From the IMG/VR virus record IMGVR_UViG_3300042564_002302, positions 26,416 to 90,415 of that record: a stretch of 64,000 nucleotides of DNA; one strand, given 5' to 3'. The position numbers and the translations under genes are program-made. Shown here one piece after another: positions 51,971 to 58,914 of this stretch. The notes beneath the pieces are model-generated. The model did not search any database, was not told where the DNA came from, and saw only the letters and a program-made list of their open reading frames with translations. Position 1 is the stretch's first letter. Every line of letters begins with the position of its first letter. Origin of the DNA: a virus.

Positions 51971-51999
51971 TTGACATTCTAGTCAACCAATAGTATACT
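51971..51999 (+). promoter_or_regulatory. Consensus promoter TTGACA-N17-TATACT for the terminase genes
   Basis: TTGACA (51971-51976), 17-base spacer, TATACT (51994-51999). The terminase small subunit starts at GTG 52022, after CAGGAGA. It is the strongest promoter in this half and starts the packaging module. Confidence 0.85.
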
Positions 52000-52021
52000 T
52001 GTATAGAAGTCAGGAGACAAT

Positions 52022-52588
52022 GTGTCTGAAATTGAATTAGCTGAGCGCTATGACAGAATGAATTCTGTTGTTGAGCAAATGCTTATGGGCAATAGCCCAA
52101 CTCAAATTGCTAAGCAATTAACAATCCCACGTAAAGAAGTTTTAGAGCTTATAGACGAGTGGAAGACTATTGTCCGTGATGACTCAAATGCTAGAGATCG
52201 TGCAAAAGAAGCCGTTTCAGGTGCAGATCAGCATTATGCAATGCTAATTAAAGAAGCGTGGAAGACTGTAGAAGACGCAGATATAGCAGGCCAACTAGGA
52301 GTTAAAGCAACATCCCTAAAGCTTATAGCAGACATTGAAGCTAAAAGAATTACAATGTTGCAGCAACTTGGGCTGCTTGATAACGCAGAGCTTGCTGGAC
52401 AGTTAGCAGAAACAGAAAGAAAACAAGACATTCTTATTGGAATACTTAAAGATATCTCAGCAGAGTACCCAGAAGTTAGAAATGAAATTATGAGAAGGCT
52501 TTCTCAGATATCAAATAAGGTTGAAGAAATTATAGTTCAAGACAACGTTACCCCATTGAGAAGTGTGGAAAACGAAGATGTCGTTTGA
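52022..52588 (+). CDS. Terminase small subunit
   Basis: This 188-residue protein starts with GTG eight bases after AGGAG. The N-terminal ~50 residues have an HTH-like segment (SPTQIAKQLTIPRKEVLELI), a DNA-recognition domain. The following helices (AIEAKRITMLQQLGLLD-like) form an oligomerisation region. The C terminus is acidic. It overlaps the large subunit by 11 bases (from the ATG at 52578). The pair is under one strong promoter, separate from the portal by about 40 kb. Confidence 0.75.
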   Translation: MSEIELAERYDRMNSVVEQMLMGNSPTQIAKQLTIPRKEVLELIDEWKTIVRDDSNARDRAKEAVSGADQHYAMLIKEAWKTVEDADIAGQLGVKATSLKLIADIEAKRITMLQQLGLLDNAELAGQLAETERKQDILIGILKDISAEYPEVRNEIMRRLSQISNKVEEIIVQDNVTPLRSVENEDVV

Positions 52589-54356
52589 TTTTGCAGACAT
52601 AATTGATATCCTTGACGGAGAAGAATTCGAAGAACGCCCAGTAGACGTTGCAGAGTTTGTAACCAGCGAGGCATACCTAGGGCTACCACCACTATCTGAT
52701 TATCAGTATAGACTTATTCGTGCAAGCTCACAGATATATAAAAAAGCTACACTAATTAAACTTTATGGTGAAGAGGCTGGCGAAAAGCGCTGGAAAGAAA
52801 CAGTTAACGAAGTTATTGCTCAGCTAGGTAAGGGTTCTGGTAAAGACTACTCATCAACAGTTGCAGTATCTTATATCGTGTACCTACTGTTATGTTTAAA
52901 GGATCCAGCAAAGTATTTTGGAAAGCCACCTGGAGATTCAATTGACATTATCAATATTGCTGTTAACGCACAGCAGGCTAAGAATGTTTTCTTTAAAGGC
53001 TTAAAGAATCGAATAGATAAGTCACCTTGGTTTGCAGGTCGATATGTTCCAAAGGCAGACGTAATTGAGTTTGACAAGGGGATTAGCTGTCACTCTGGTC
53101 ACTCTGAAAGAGAAGCGTTTGAGGGTTATAACGCACTGGTAGTTATTCTCGATGAGATCTCTGGATTTAGTATTGACAATACAACTGGACATGAGCAGGC
53201 AAAGACGGCTGGAGCAATATATGATATGTATCGTGCATCAGTTGACTCACGTTTCCCAGACTTTGGCAAGGTGATCTTGCTTTCATTTCCAAGATATAAG
53301 AATGACTATATTCAACAAAGATATAACTCTGTTATAGCAAACAAAGAAGTTGAGATAAAGTCTCATAAGTTTAAGATGGATGAAGAGTTACCAGACGGAG
53401 TAGAAGGCAATGAGTTCTCAATTGAGTGGGAGCAGGACAACATTATCGCATACACTATTCCAAAAGTTTTTGCTTTGAAGAGACCTACTTGGGAAGTTAA
53501 TCCAACTAGAGTCATTGATGACTTCAAGGTTGCATTCTATACTAATCCTACAGATGCCCTATCAAGATTCGCCTGCATGCCTCCAGAGGCCGTAGACGCC
53601 TTCTTTAAGTCACGAGAGAAGATCGAGACAGCTTTTGTAACTGGAAACGGTGTAGACGAATCTGGGCGTTTTGAGGAATGGTTTAAGCCAGACGACAGCT
53701 TAGAGTACTTTGTTCACGTTGACCTTGCACAAAAGCATGACCATTGTGCAGTATCTATGTCACATATTAAAGAGTGGGTGAAAGTTAGATCATTTAATGA
53801 TTACGAGCAGATAGCTCCAGTAATTGTTGTAGATGCAGTTAGATGGTGGACACCAACCTCAGACAAATCTGTTGACTTTACAGAAGTAAAAGACTATATA
53901 GTTTCTTTAAAATCAAGAGGGTTTAACGTAAGATTAGTCACATTTGACAGATGGAACTCTCATGATATGATGCAGCAGATTAAGAATTATAATATAAATA
54001 CAGAAATATTGTCTGTTGCCAAGAAGCACTATGAAGATATGGCGCTTGTTGTAATGGAAGAAAGAGTGAAGGGGCCAAACATTAAGCTTTTAATAGATGA
54101 GCTTCTTCAATTAAGAATAATTAGGGATAAAGTTGATCACCCTAGAAAAGGATCAAAGGACTTAGCTGATGCTGTGTGTGGGTCTGTATACAATGCAATC
54201 TCTAGAACACGTAGAGACTTGAATAGAGAGATAGAGATACATACATGGAAGGCTACGAAGGAAGATAACGTAAATCAGAATGTTACCAAGGACGGCGTTC
54301 CTAAGAGAATGCCACAAGAACTTGAGAACTTTATGTCAGGAATGAGTATACTATGA
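52578..54356 (+). CDS. Terminase large subunit (packaging ATPase-nuclease)
   Basis: ATG 52578 is preferred; a GTG at 52563 gives five more residues. The 592-residue product has Walker A LGKGSGKDYSS (about 83-93), Walker B LVVILDEISGF, and C-terminal RNase-H-like nuclease acids in HVDLAQKHDHCAVSM, VTFDRWNSHD and DLADAVCGSVYN. A charged insert (about 56-80) sits between the Q-motif and Walker A. It drives DNA packaging through the portal. Four-base overlap with the next ORF. Confidence 0.9.
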   Translation: MSFDFADIIDILDGEEFEERPVDVAEFVTSEAYLGLPPLSDYQYRLIRASSQIYKKATLIKLYGEEAGEKRWKETVNEVIAQLGKGSGKDYSSTVAVSYIVYLLLCLKDPAKYFGKPPGDSIDIINIAVNAQQAKNVFFKGLKNRIDKSPWFAGRYVPKADVIEFDKGISCHSGHSEREAFEGYNALVVILDEISGFSIDNTTGHEQAKTAGAIYDMYRASVDSRFPDFGKVILLSFPRYKNDYIQQRYNSVIANKEVEIKSHKFKMDEELPDGVEGNEFSIEWEQDNIIAYTIPKVFALKRPTWEVNPTRVIDDFKVAFYTNPTDALSRFACMPPEAVDAFFKSREKIETAFVTGNGVDESGRFEEWFKPDDSLEYFVHVDLAQKHDHCAVSMSHIKEWVKVRSFNDYEQIAPVIVVDAVRWWTPTSDKSVDFTEVKDYIVSLKSRGFNVRLVTFDRWNSHDMMQQIKNYNINTEILSVAKKHYEDMALVVMEERVKGPNIKLLIDELLQLRIIRDKVDHPRKGSKDLADAVCGSVYNAISRTRRDLNREIEIHTWKATKEDNVNQNVTKDGVPKRMPQELENFMSGMSIL

Positions 54357-54577
54357 ATAAATATCAAGAGCAGGCAAAGAACTGCAAGTGTGTTGGAAAG
54401 CATATACCGCTACCAACCAAACTTCAAAGCTTTAATGGAGTTGAGCTTTGTCCAACAACCTACTACAATGTACTTGAGTACCAAAAAATGTGGCAGGTTC
54501 TAGGTTCAGAGCCACCAGGAAGCGTCAGAAAACACTTTAGCGAGTATGTACAAGAGTTAGTAAAGGGAGCTATGTAA
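54353..54577 (+). CDS. Small protein after terminase, function unknown
   Basis: This 74-residue protein overlaps the terminase stop by four bases (ATGA). It contains KNCKCVGKHIPLPTKL and a helix (PPGSVRKHFSEYVQELVK). No zinc motif is complete (only two close Cys). It is separated from the next gene by nothing more than its own stop. Tight coupling to terminase suggests a packaging-related role, but the evidence is positional. Confidence 0.5.
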   Translation: MNKYQEQAKNCKCVGKHIPLPTKLQSFNGVELCPTTYYNVLEYQKMWQVLGSEPPGSVRKHFSEYVQELVKGAM

Positions 54578-55129
54578 ATGTTTGAGCCAGTAATTGTTGA
54601 TAGCGTATTTAGTCCGTCAGATTTTTCTGATTTAAGGTTCCATATTGATACTATCCTGTCTTCTACTACATATGATCCAACATTTCAAAGAAGCTTAAAG
54701 AACTCTCCAGAGTTAGAAAATCATTTTAGTAAGATTCTAGAGCCGATGGCTAAGGAGATATTTAAAGATAATACTTTAAAAACTAGTTATACATTATACT
54801 CTAAATATCAAAATCCAAAGTCGTGGTTAAAGAAGCATAAAGATGACAATGCCTGCACCTATACACTAGATCTTTGTTTATCTGCACAGACACCTTGGGG
54901 TATATTTGTTGAAGGCACAGAATATTTATTGTCACAGAATCAAGCCTTAGCCTTTATGGGTGAGGACCAGGAGCATTGGCGTGGACCTTTCCCAGATCCA
55001 GAAACAAACTGTGTCGAGATGATATTTTTCCACTTTGTGCCAGAAGATCATTGGTTTTTTACAAAGGGACGTGACTACATTCACGAAATTAGAGGTCAAA
55101 AGGGTATTTACAATTCCGCTAAAATGTAG
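54578..55129 (+). CDS. 2OG-Fe(II) oxygenase-like protein (paralogue of the gene at 5839)
   Basis: The iron site of this 183-residue protein is predicted as His87-x-Asp89 (KKHKDDNA) and His133 (EHWRGPFPDP). YTLDLCL and FFHFVPEDH match the corresponding strands of the protein at 5839-6384. The N-terminal ~60 residues are helical and differ. The two paralogues lie 48 kb apart, one in the fibre module and one after terminase. The substrate is unknown. Confidence 0.65.
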   Translation: MFEPVIVDSVFSPSDFSDLRFHIDTILSSTTYDPTFQRSLKNSPELENHFSKILEPMAKEIFKDNTLKTSYTLYSKYQNPKSWLKKHKDDNACTYTLDLCLSAQTPWGIFVEGTEYLLSQNQALAFMGEDQEHWRGPFPDPETNCVEMIFFHFVPEDHWFFTKGRDYIHEIRGQKGIYNSAKM

Positions 55130-55135
55130 TAGAAT
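55107..55135 (+). promoter_or_regulatory. Promoter TTTACA-N17-TAGAAT for the first tRNA
   Basis: TTTACA (55107-55112), 17-base spacer, TAGAAT (55130-55135), ending 11 bases before the tRNA at 55147. The position fits a tRNA promoter at the end of the oxygenase gene. Confidence 0.65.
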
Positions 55136-55146
55136 ATCTACAGAAA

Positions 55147-55220
55147 GCGGCAATAGCTTAGTTGGTTAAAGCCCCGAACTCATAATTCGGTAATCGTAGG
55201 TTCAAGTCCTACTTGCCGCA
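55147..55220 (+). tRNA. tRNA-Met (CAT) or Ile2 (CAT, lysidine-dependent)
   Basis: This is a 74-base cloverleaf. The acceptor stem pairs GCGGCAA with TTGCCGC, and the anticodon stem CCGAA/TTCGG encloses the loop CTCATAA. The T arm is GTAGGTTCAAGTCCTAC. CCA is not encoded. CAT can read Met, or Ile AUA after lysidine modification, which sequence alone does not settle. Confidence 0.8.
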
Positions 55221-55237
55221 CAAAGAAAGGAGTAACG

Positions 55238-55342
55238 ATGGCTAACAAAGAACAAAAAGGAAACGCAAATAAAAAGAAAGAGCCTAAGCTCTCTCTAAAA
55301 GAAAAGCGTGTAAAGAAGCAAGAAAAGAAAAACAATAAGTAG
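55238..55342 (+). CDS. Tiny lysine-rich protein, 34 residues
   Basis: ATG 55238 lies five bases after AAAGGAG, an ideal ribosome-binding site. The product is almost entirely Lys, Glu, Asn and Gln, with KEPKLSLKEKRVKKQEKK. It should be helical and highly basic. A tRNA lies just upstream and a GC-rich leader just downstream. It may bind nucleic acid or ribosomes, but this is speculation; only the strong ribosome-binding site argues that it is real. Confidence 0.5.
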   Translation: MANKEQKGNANKKKEPKLSLKEKRVKKQEKKNNK

Positions 55343-55348
55343 TATAAT

Positions 55349-55474
55349 TGTATTACCAGAGTTTGCGGAGACGCTGCTATGGTCCTGGCCAACGTGCTTG
55401 TAGGTACCTTGGGATGGAATACAGTTACCGCTGCCCAACAGAAATGTTGGGCAGTGTATTTATAGAAGGAATAT
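55349..55474 (+). ncRNA. GC-rich leader or small RNA with terminal hairpin and 28-codon ORF
   Basis: About 125 bases with clearly higher GC than flanking DNA, following a TATAAT box (55343-55348). The 3' part forms CTGCCCAACA-GAAA-TGTTGGGCAG (55431-55454), followed by a weak U-tract. Inside, ATG 55379 has GGAG at an eight-base spacing and encodes 28 residues (MVLANVLVGTLGWNTVTAAQ and then QKCWAVYL). It could be a small RNA, a leader peptide with attenuator, or a short membrane peptide gene. Confidence 0.4.
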
Positions 55475-55801
55475 ATGGACGATTATTCAGAATTCGAAGA
55501 GATGTCAGAGGAGTATTTTAATCATATGATGGAATATTACACAAGGATAGGCGCTATAGAGGTAACTGGTATGACGGAAGACGGAGAGGTTATGTACGCC
55601 ATAACTGATCTTGCAGAAGAGGTTGCCCCAGAACTTTGGAAGATGCATCACGATGCAATAGATGAGACGCTGGTTGATCTTTACAAAAAGGGTTTGGTTG
55701 AGGTAGAATATGATGAAGACCTTAACGCTAATATGAAGTTGTCAGAAGAGGGAACCAAGCTGATGGAGTCATACGGATTCTACAAGATGGATGAGGAATA
55801 A
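55475..55801 (+). CDS. Acidic winged-helix-like protein
   Basis: This very acidic protein has 108 residues. FEEMSEEYFNHMMEYYTRIG at the N terminus is followed by a helix, then AIDETLVDLYKKGLVEVEYD and SEEGTKLMESYGF, the shape of a winged helix (helix-helix-wing). It follows AGAAGGA. The high acidity argues against simple DNA binding and may indicate DNA mimicry or protein binding. It sits between a tRNA and another small gene. Confidence 0.5.
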   Translation: MDDYSEFEEMSEEYFNHMMEYYTRIGAIEVTGMTEDGEVMYAITDLAEEVAPELWKMHHDAIDETLVDLYKKGLVEVEYDEDLNANMKLSEEGTKLMESYGFYKMDEE

Positions 55802-55803
55802 AA

Positions 55804-56034
55804 GTGAATGAAGTAAAGCTAACAGAAGATCAGGCAAAAAATCTTGAGTCTTTTGTTTCTGATCATATGATGGCATGCTCTACATATATTTATGAAGAAG
55901 GTGCAGAATTGCCAGAAGGCTGGGAGCCTTATGGGGTTTACGATGGTTGTGAAGTTTGTGATACAAGAGAGCAACTTATGGCTACTTTTGATTGGTTAAG
56001 AACACATAAGCTTGTCGACATATTTGTCGGCTAA
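55804..56034 (+). CDS. Small protein with Cys pair, function unknown
   Basis: This 76-residue protein starts with GTG two bases after the upstream stop. It contains a helix (EDQAKNLESFVSDHMMACST), then GWEPYGVYDGCEVCDTREQL with a Cys-x-x-Cys pair. Only one clear Cys pair is visible, so a zinc site is incomplete unless it dimerises. It is followed five bases later by a tRNA. Function unknown. Confidence 0.5.
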   Translation: MNEVKLTEDQAKNLESFVSDHMMACSTYIYEEGAELPEGWEPYGVYDGCEVCDTREQLMATFDWLRTHKLVDIFVG

Positions 56035-56039
56035 ATAAT

Positions 56040-56112
56040 GCCTTCGTAGCTCAGGGGATAGAGCGACGGACTTCTAATCCGCAGGTCGCTGGTTCGATTC
56101 CAGCCGAGGGCG
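56040..56112 (+). tRNA. tRNA-Arg (TCT)
   Basis: Acceptor GCCTTCG pairs with CGAGGGC. The anticodon arm CGGA-CTTCTAA-TCCG carries TCT, which reads AGA/AGG. CCA is encoded at 56113-56115. AGA is the dominant Arg codon in most genes of the window, so this tRNA would serve phage translation directly. Confidence 0.9.
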
Positions 56113-56115
56113 CCA

Positions 56116-56144
56116 TTGACTATGTTTGTTTAATAAAGTATAAT
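56116..56144 (+). promoter_or_regulatory. Promoter TTGACT-N17-TATAAT
   Basis: TTGACT (56116-56121), 17-base spacer, TATAAT (56139-56144), just after the tRNA-Arg. The next gene starts at 56169 after AAGGAGA. A clear sigma70-type promoter for the following accessory genes. Confidence 0.8.
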
Positions 56145-56168
56145 ATAGATATAACTAAGGAGATAAAG

Positions 56169-56540
56169 ATGGCACAAGGTCCATGTTGGGATGGCTATGA
56201 ACAAGTTGGATGGAAAACACAAGATGGTAAAAGAGTACCAAACTGTGTTCCAAAGAATAGAACTAAAAAAGCCGCAGATAGATTCGAGATTGTAGAAAAT
56301 CACCCAAGATGTGAGGGTGTTGCATTAGTTGAACTAGATGGTACCACAGTCCTTTGCTACCTAAATAGAGAAGAAGCACAAGCCGCACTTGAAGATATGA
56401 GATTAGAAGAGCCACCAGCTTCTGTAAGACCAAATGAAGATACATTGAAATCTAAGGATAACGATGATGAGTCTGGTGAGTCACATGACAAAAAAAAGAA
56501 GAAAAAGAAGAGCGATTTCTGGAGAGGATCATTTGCATGA
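56169..56540 (+). CDS. Small basic-tailed protein with 'P-C-W-D-G-Y' motif
   Basis: The 123-residue protein starts with PCWDGYEQVGWKTQDGKRVP and NCVPK, a conserved-looking pattern with two Cys that recurs in many phage proteins of unknown role. A central strand-helix part follows. The C terminus is acidic, then Lys-rich (DKKKKKKKSDFW). It overlaps the zinc-ribbon gene by four bases. The family function is not known to me. Confidence 0.55.
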   Translation: MAQGPCWDGYEQVGWKTQDGKRVPNCVPKNRTKKAADRFEIVENHPRCEGVALVELDGTTVLCYLNREEAQAALEDMRLEEPPASVRPNEDTLKSKDNDDESGESHDKKKKKKKSDFWRGSFA

Positions 56541-56758
56541 TTGCAGTAGAAGATAAGGTTGAAGAGGTAGAGCTCACAGCAAAAGATCGTTGTGATGGAT
56601 GCGGAGCACAGGCCTTTGTCTATCTAAAGGGAATCTCAGGAGAACTATATTTCTGTGGCCACCACTACGCAAAAAATGAAGAAAAATTAAAGGCTTGGGC
56701 CTTTACAATCACAGATAAGCGTGATACAATTAACAAGAAGTCAGAATCCAGTAACTAG
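56537..56758 (+). CDS. DUF7455-like zinc-ribbon protein
   Basis: In this 73-residue protein, AKDRCDGCGAQAFVYLKG and LYFCGHHYAKNEEKL give a Cys-x-x-Cys ... Cys-x-His-His zinc site, the pattern of DUF7455 proteins in actinobacteria and their phages. It overlaps the previous gene. The role of the family is unknown; metal-binding and protein contact are inferred. It is one of the indicators of an actinobacterial host. Confidence 0.7.
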   Translation: MIAVEDKVEEVELTAKDRCDGCGAQAFVYLKGISGELYFCGHHYAKNEEKLKAWAFTITDKRDTINKKSESSN

Positions 56759-56773
56759 TAGATAGGAAATCTC

Positions 56774-57250
56774 GTGCAAACATTTTTGCCATACGAGGAC
56801 TTTGAGCAGACTGCATCGGTACTAGACTCAAAGAGATTAAATAAACAATTGTTAGAAGGTCGTCAAATCTTAGCAGCATTGGCTGGACTAAGTAAGGGCT
56901 GGACGCATCATCCAGCAACTAAAATGTGGGCAGGCTCAGAAGCCGTACTGCACAGATATCTAAAAGCGGTAGCAAAAGAATGCTTTGAGCGTGGAATTAA
57001 ATACGAAAATAATCTATATGTAATTGATAATATAGTAGAAGACTTCTTTCAGGATATCTCGCATAACAGCAGACCATTTTGGATGAAAGATAAAACAATG
57101 CTACAACGTGTCAATATTACACACCAAGCAAATTTGTACAGAAAGGATAGCCACGAGTATAATATTTTTCAGCCTTCGTTTGACGATGTATTAAATGATC
57201 CATGCTGTGAAAGGTGTAACTACTTTTGGCCAACACATGCCCGTATATGA
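56774..57250 (+). CDS. MSMEG_6728 / pyrimidine-dimer DNA glycosylase-like protein
   Basis: This 158-residue protein starts at GTG 56774 after AGGAAA. The N-terminal pattern FLPYEDFEQTASVLDSKRLN, with KQLLEGRQILAAL and HHPATKMWAGSEAVLHRYL, matches the MSMEG_6728-like family of small DNA-repair proteins related to T4 endonuclease V. A Cys-x-x-Cys pair (CCERCN) near the end could bind zinc. It may repair UV dimers in phage DNA; activity is not proven by sequence. Confidence 0.7.
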   Translation: MQTFLPYEDFEQTASVLDSKRLNKQLLEGRQILAALAGLSKGWTHHPATKMWAGSEAVLHRYLKAVAKECFERGIKYENNLYVIDNIVEDFFQDISHNSRPFWMKDKTMLQRVNITHQANLYRKDSHEYNIFQPSFDDVLNDPCCERCNYFWPTHARI

Positions 57251-57425
57251 ATATAAATGTAGTGAGGATGACTCACACGCACTTCTCTCAGTAACACGTT
57301 CAATTTCTGAAGAAGATCCAGGGTACATATGTGAAGAATGTGATGCTGAGATGGTAAGACACTTTACTCCTTTTGGCATACAGTTTAAGGGTTCTGGCTT
57401 CTATAAGACAGATAATGCTAGATAG
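57237..57425 (+). CDS. FmdB-type small zinc-ribbon protein
   Basis: ATG 57237 is chosen because the typical FmdB opening 'M-P-V-Y-E-Y-K-C' begins there; the ORF extends to 57195. A second pair is CEECDAEM. The C-terminal GIQFKGSGFYKTD is characteristic of the FmdB ribbon family (putative regulators). It overlaps the previous gene by 14 bases in a different frame and ends seven bases before a tRNA. Confidence 0.7.
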   Translation: MPVYEYKCSEDDSHALLSVTRSISEEDPGYICEECDAEMVRHFTPFGIQFKGSGFYKTDNAR

Positions 57426-57431
57426 TATTAT

Positions 57432-57504
57432 TGGGGATTAGCTCAGCAGGCAGAGCGGGAAGCTGTTAACTTCTAGGTCGCTGGTTCGAATCCAGCATCC
57501 CCAG
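57432..57504 (+). tRNA. tRNA-Asn (GTT)
   Basis: Acceptor TGGGGAT pairs with ATCCCCA. The anticodon loop carries GTT. T arm CTGGTTCGAATCCAG. CCA is not encoded. It is the first of three closely spaced tRNAs. Confidence 0.85.
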
Positions 57505-57508
57505 CAAG

Positions 57509-57579
57509 GCGAGTGTTGCATAATGGTAGTGCACCATCCTTCCAAGTTGGTTGTGCCAGTTCGATTCTGGTCACTCGCT
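57509..57579 (+). tRNA. tRNA-Gly (TCC)
   Basis: Acceptor GCGAGTG pairs with CACTCGC. The loop CTTCCAA carries TCC. One T-T mismatch is present in the anticodon stem. CCA is encoded at 57580-57582. It reads GGA, a very frequent Gly codon in this genome. Confidence 0.85.
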
Positions 57580-57583
57580 CCAT

Positions 57584-57657
57584 GGTCTCGTAGCTCAGTT
57601 GGTTAGAGCGCTACCCTGTCACGGTAGAGGTCGACGGTTCAAGTCCGTTCGGGATCG
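57584..57657 (+). tRNA. tRNA-Asp (GTC)
   Basis: Acceptor GGTCTCG pairs with CGGGATC with two G-T pairs. The anticodon stem TACC/GGTA encloses CTGTCAC, anticodon GTC. CCA is not encoded. It lies two bases from the previous tRNA's CCA, so the three are probably processed from one transcript. Confidence 0.85.
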
Positions 57658-57663
57658 CTTAAA

Positions 57664-57678
57664 TGGTATAATTTAAGT
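57664..57678 (+). promoter_or_regulatory. Extended -10 promoter with leaderless start for the SNase gene
   Basis: TGGTATAAT (57664-57672) followed by six bases and ATG 57679. There is no ribosome-binding site, so the transcript is predicted to begin at the start codon. It is directly after the tRNA-Asp. Confidence 0.6.
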
Positions 57679-58065
57679 ATGGCAATGTACACATATTATA
57701 CTAAAATAGATAGAGTCGTAGACGGAGATACAGTAGATGTATTTATCGATCTAGGATTTAGCGTTTGGCACAAAGAACGTATTCGCATGGATGGAATTGA
57801 CACAGCAGAAAAGAATACTGTGTTTGGTAAAGCAACAAAAGAATTTTTAATTAAAACACTTGAGGGAAAGCTTGTTAGGCTAGAAGTATCAAAGCCAGAT
57901 AAGTATGGCCGTTATCTAGGTAAAATCTACCTAGACTCAACAGAAAGCGTGAATGATCAGATGATTAAGTTTGGAATTGCAAAACCATATGGCGGAGATT
58001 CTAAAGTTGGTCTATGGACAGAAGAAGAGCTTGCAAAGAGCTCTATTGATGTAATAATCAAGTAA
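57679..58065 (+). CDS. Thermonuclease (SNase-like) family nuclease
   Basis: This 128-residue protein has DRVVDGDTVDVFIDLG, RIRMDGIDTAE and the end DKYGRYLGKIYL, the Asp/Arg/Glu motifs of the staphylococcal-nuclease OB fold. It lacks a signal peptide, so it acts inside the cell, probably on DNA (host degradation or repair). Its promoter is leaderless in type. The next gene has its own strong promoter. Confidence 0.8.
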   Translation: MAMYTYYTKIDRVVDGDTVDVFIDLGFSVWHKERIRMDGIDTAEKNTVFGKATKEFLIKTLEGKLVRLEVSKPDKYGRYLGKIYLDSTESVNDQMIKFGIAKPYGGDSKVGLWTEEELAKSSIDVIIK

Positions 58066-58070
58066 TATCC

Positions 58071-58099
58071 TTGACTTTCACATTTTAAGCTGTTACAAT
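58071..58099 (+). promoter_or_regulatory. Promoter TTGACT-N17-TACAAT with extended -10
   Basis: TTGACT (58071-58076), 17-base spacer, TACAAT (58094-58099) preceded by TGT. It lies between the SNase stop and the gene at 58130, which has AGGAAAG upstream. It likely drives the WhiB gene as well. Confidence 0.8.
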
Positions 58100-58129
58100 A
58101 TAATATAACTACTATCAGTTAGGAAAGAA

Positions 58130-58345
58130 ATGATTGTAAATCACGATCAGGCTGAATCTATTGTAAGATCAAATAGAGAGCTATTTTGGGATGGTTGGAC
58201 CATCGTATCTTGGTATAGAAATCCAGAAGGCTATAGCAGCAAATACGGCATGTTTAGAAAAGGCTCTTGGGGCATTGCAAGACGTTTCCCAATGAAGTCT
58301 GATGGGACATGGGAAATTCAGAATAAATATGTCAAGAATACTTGA
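58130..58345 (+). CDS. Small basic Trp-rich protein, function unknown
   Basis: This 71-residue protein has a helix (HDQAESIVRSNRELFWDGWT), then a beta-rich basic part with WYRNPEGYSSKYG and RKGSWGIARRFP. It overlaps the WhiB gene's first 17 bases. It sits first in the transcript from the promoter at 58071. The domain is not recognised. Confidence 0.5.
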   Translation: MIVNHDQAESIVRSNRELFWDGWTIVSWYRNPEGYSSKYGMFRKGSWGIARRFPMKSDGTWEIQNKYVKNT

Positions 58346-58637
58346 TGAACTTGGCATAGATAAAGATGATTTAGTATGGACAGATCTAGCGGCATGCCAG
58401 AATCTACCAACAAATAACTTTTTTGAAACCTACGAGACAGACACAATCCTTGCCAAAAGTATAGATGACATGTGTCTTGTATGTCCAGTTGCTAAACAAT
58501 GTTTAGAAGCTGGTATGGAAAATGATGAGTACGGTGTGTGGGGTGGAGTTTATCTATCTCTAGGAACTCCAGATAAAACAAGAAACGCACATAAAACCCC
58601 AGAGTATTGGAAAAAGTGGAAAGCTAAGCATGGATAA
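58329..58637 (+). CDS. whiB: WhiB-family transcription regulator
   Basis: The start is set at ATG 58329, which begins inside the upstream gene; the ORF opens at 58302. The 102 residues carry the 4Fe-4S set Cys23 (LAACQ), Cys49, Cys52 (CLVCPV) and Cys58 (KQC), plus GVWGG (69-73), the hallmark of WhiB proteins. C-terminal basic residues follow (KKWKAK). WhiB proteins are essentially restricted to Actinobacteria and their phages, so this is a strong host indicator. It probably modifies host sigma factor activity. Confidence 0.85.
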   Translation: MSRILDELGIDKDDLVWTDLAACQNLPTNNFFETYETDTILAKSIDDMCLVCPVAKQCLEAGMENDEYGVWGGVYLSLGTPDKTRNAHKTPEYWKKWKAKHG

Positions 58638-58914
58638 TAAGCCATCTTCAGCACCAATTGTTTATACCAGACAGATGGCTATAGACGTTAGAAAAGTAAA
58701 GAAGCCTTTTAAAGACCTTATAATTGATATTGTAAAGTACCCAGAATTTTTATGTATAAGAATGCATGAAGATAACATTATGAAACATGATGTTAATGGT
58801 AGAGTATTAATAACAGATTACGTAAGCTTAGTTCGCAAGATAATCGAGTCCTACGGGGTTCGGTGTGAGTTCGAAGGAGTAAAAGGTGACGGAAGAAAGA
58901 AAGTACAACGATAG
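58630..58914 (+). CDS. Small basic protein, function unknown
   Basis: This 94-residue protein overlaps WhiB by eight bases. It shows strand-helix order with FKDLIIDIVKYPEFLCIRMH and a basic end (GDGRKKVQR). It overlaps the next gene by 29 bases. The layout recalls small actinophage regulator-partner proteins but no domain is identified. Confidence 0.5.
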   Translation: MDNKPSSAPIVYTRQMAIDVRKVKKPFKDLIIDIVKYPEFLCIRMHEDNIMKHDVNGRVLITDYVSLVRKIIESYGVRCEFEGVKGDGRKKVQR

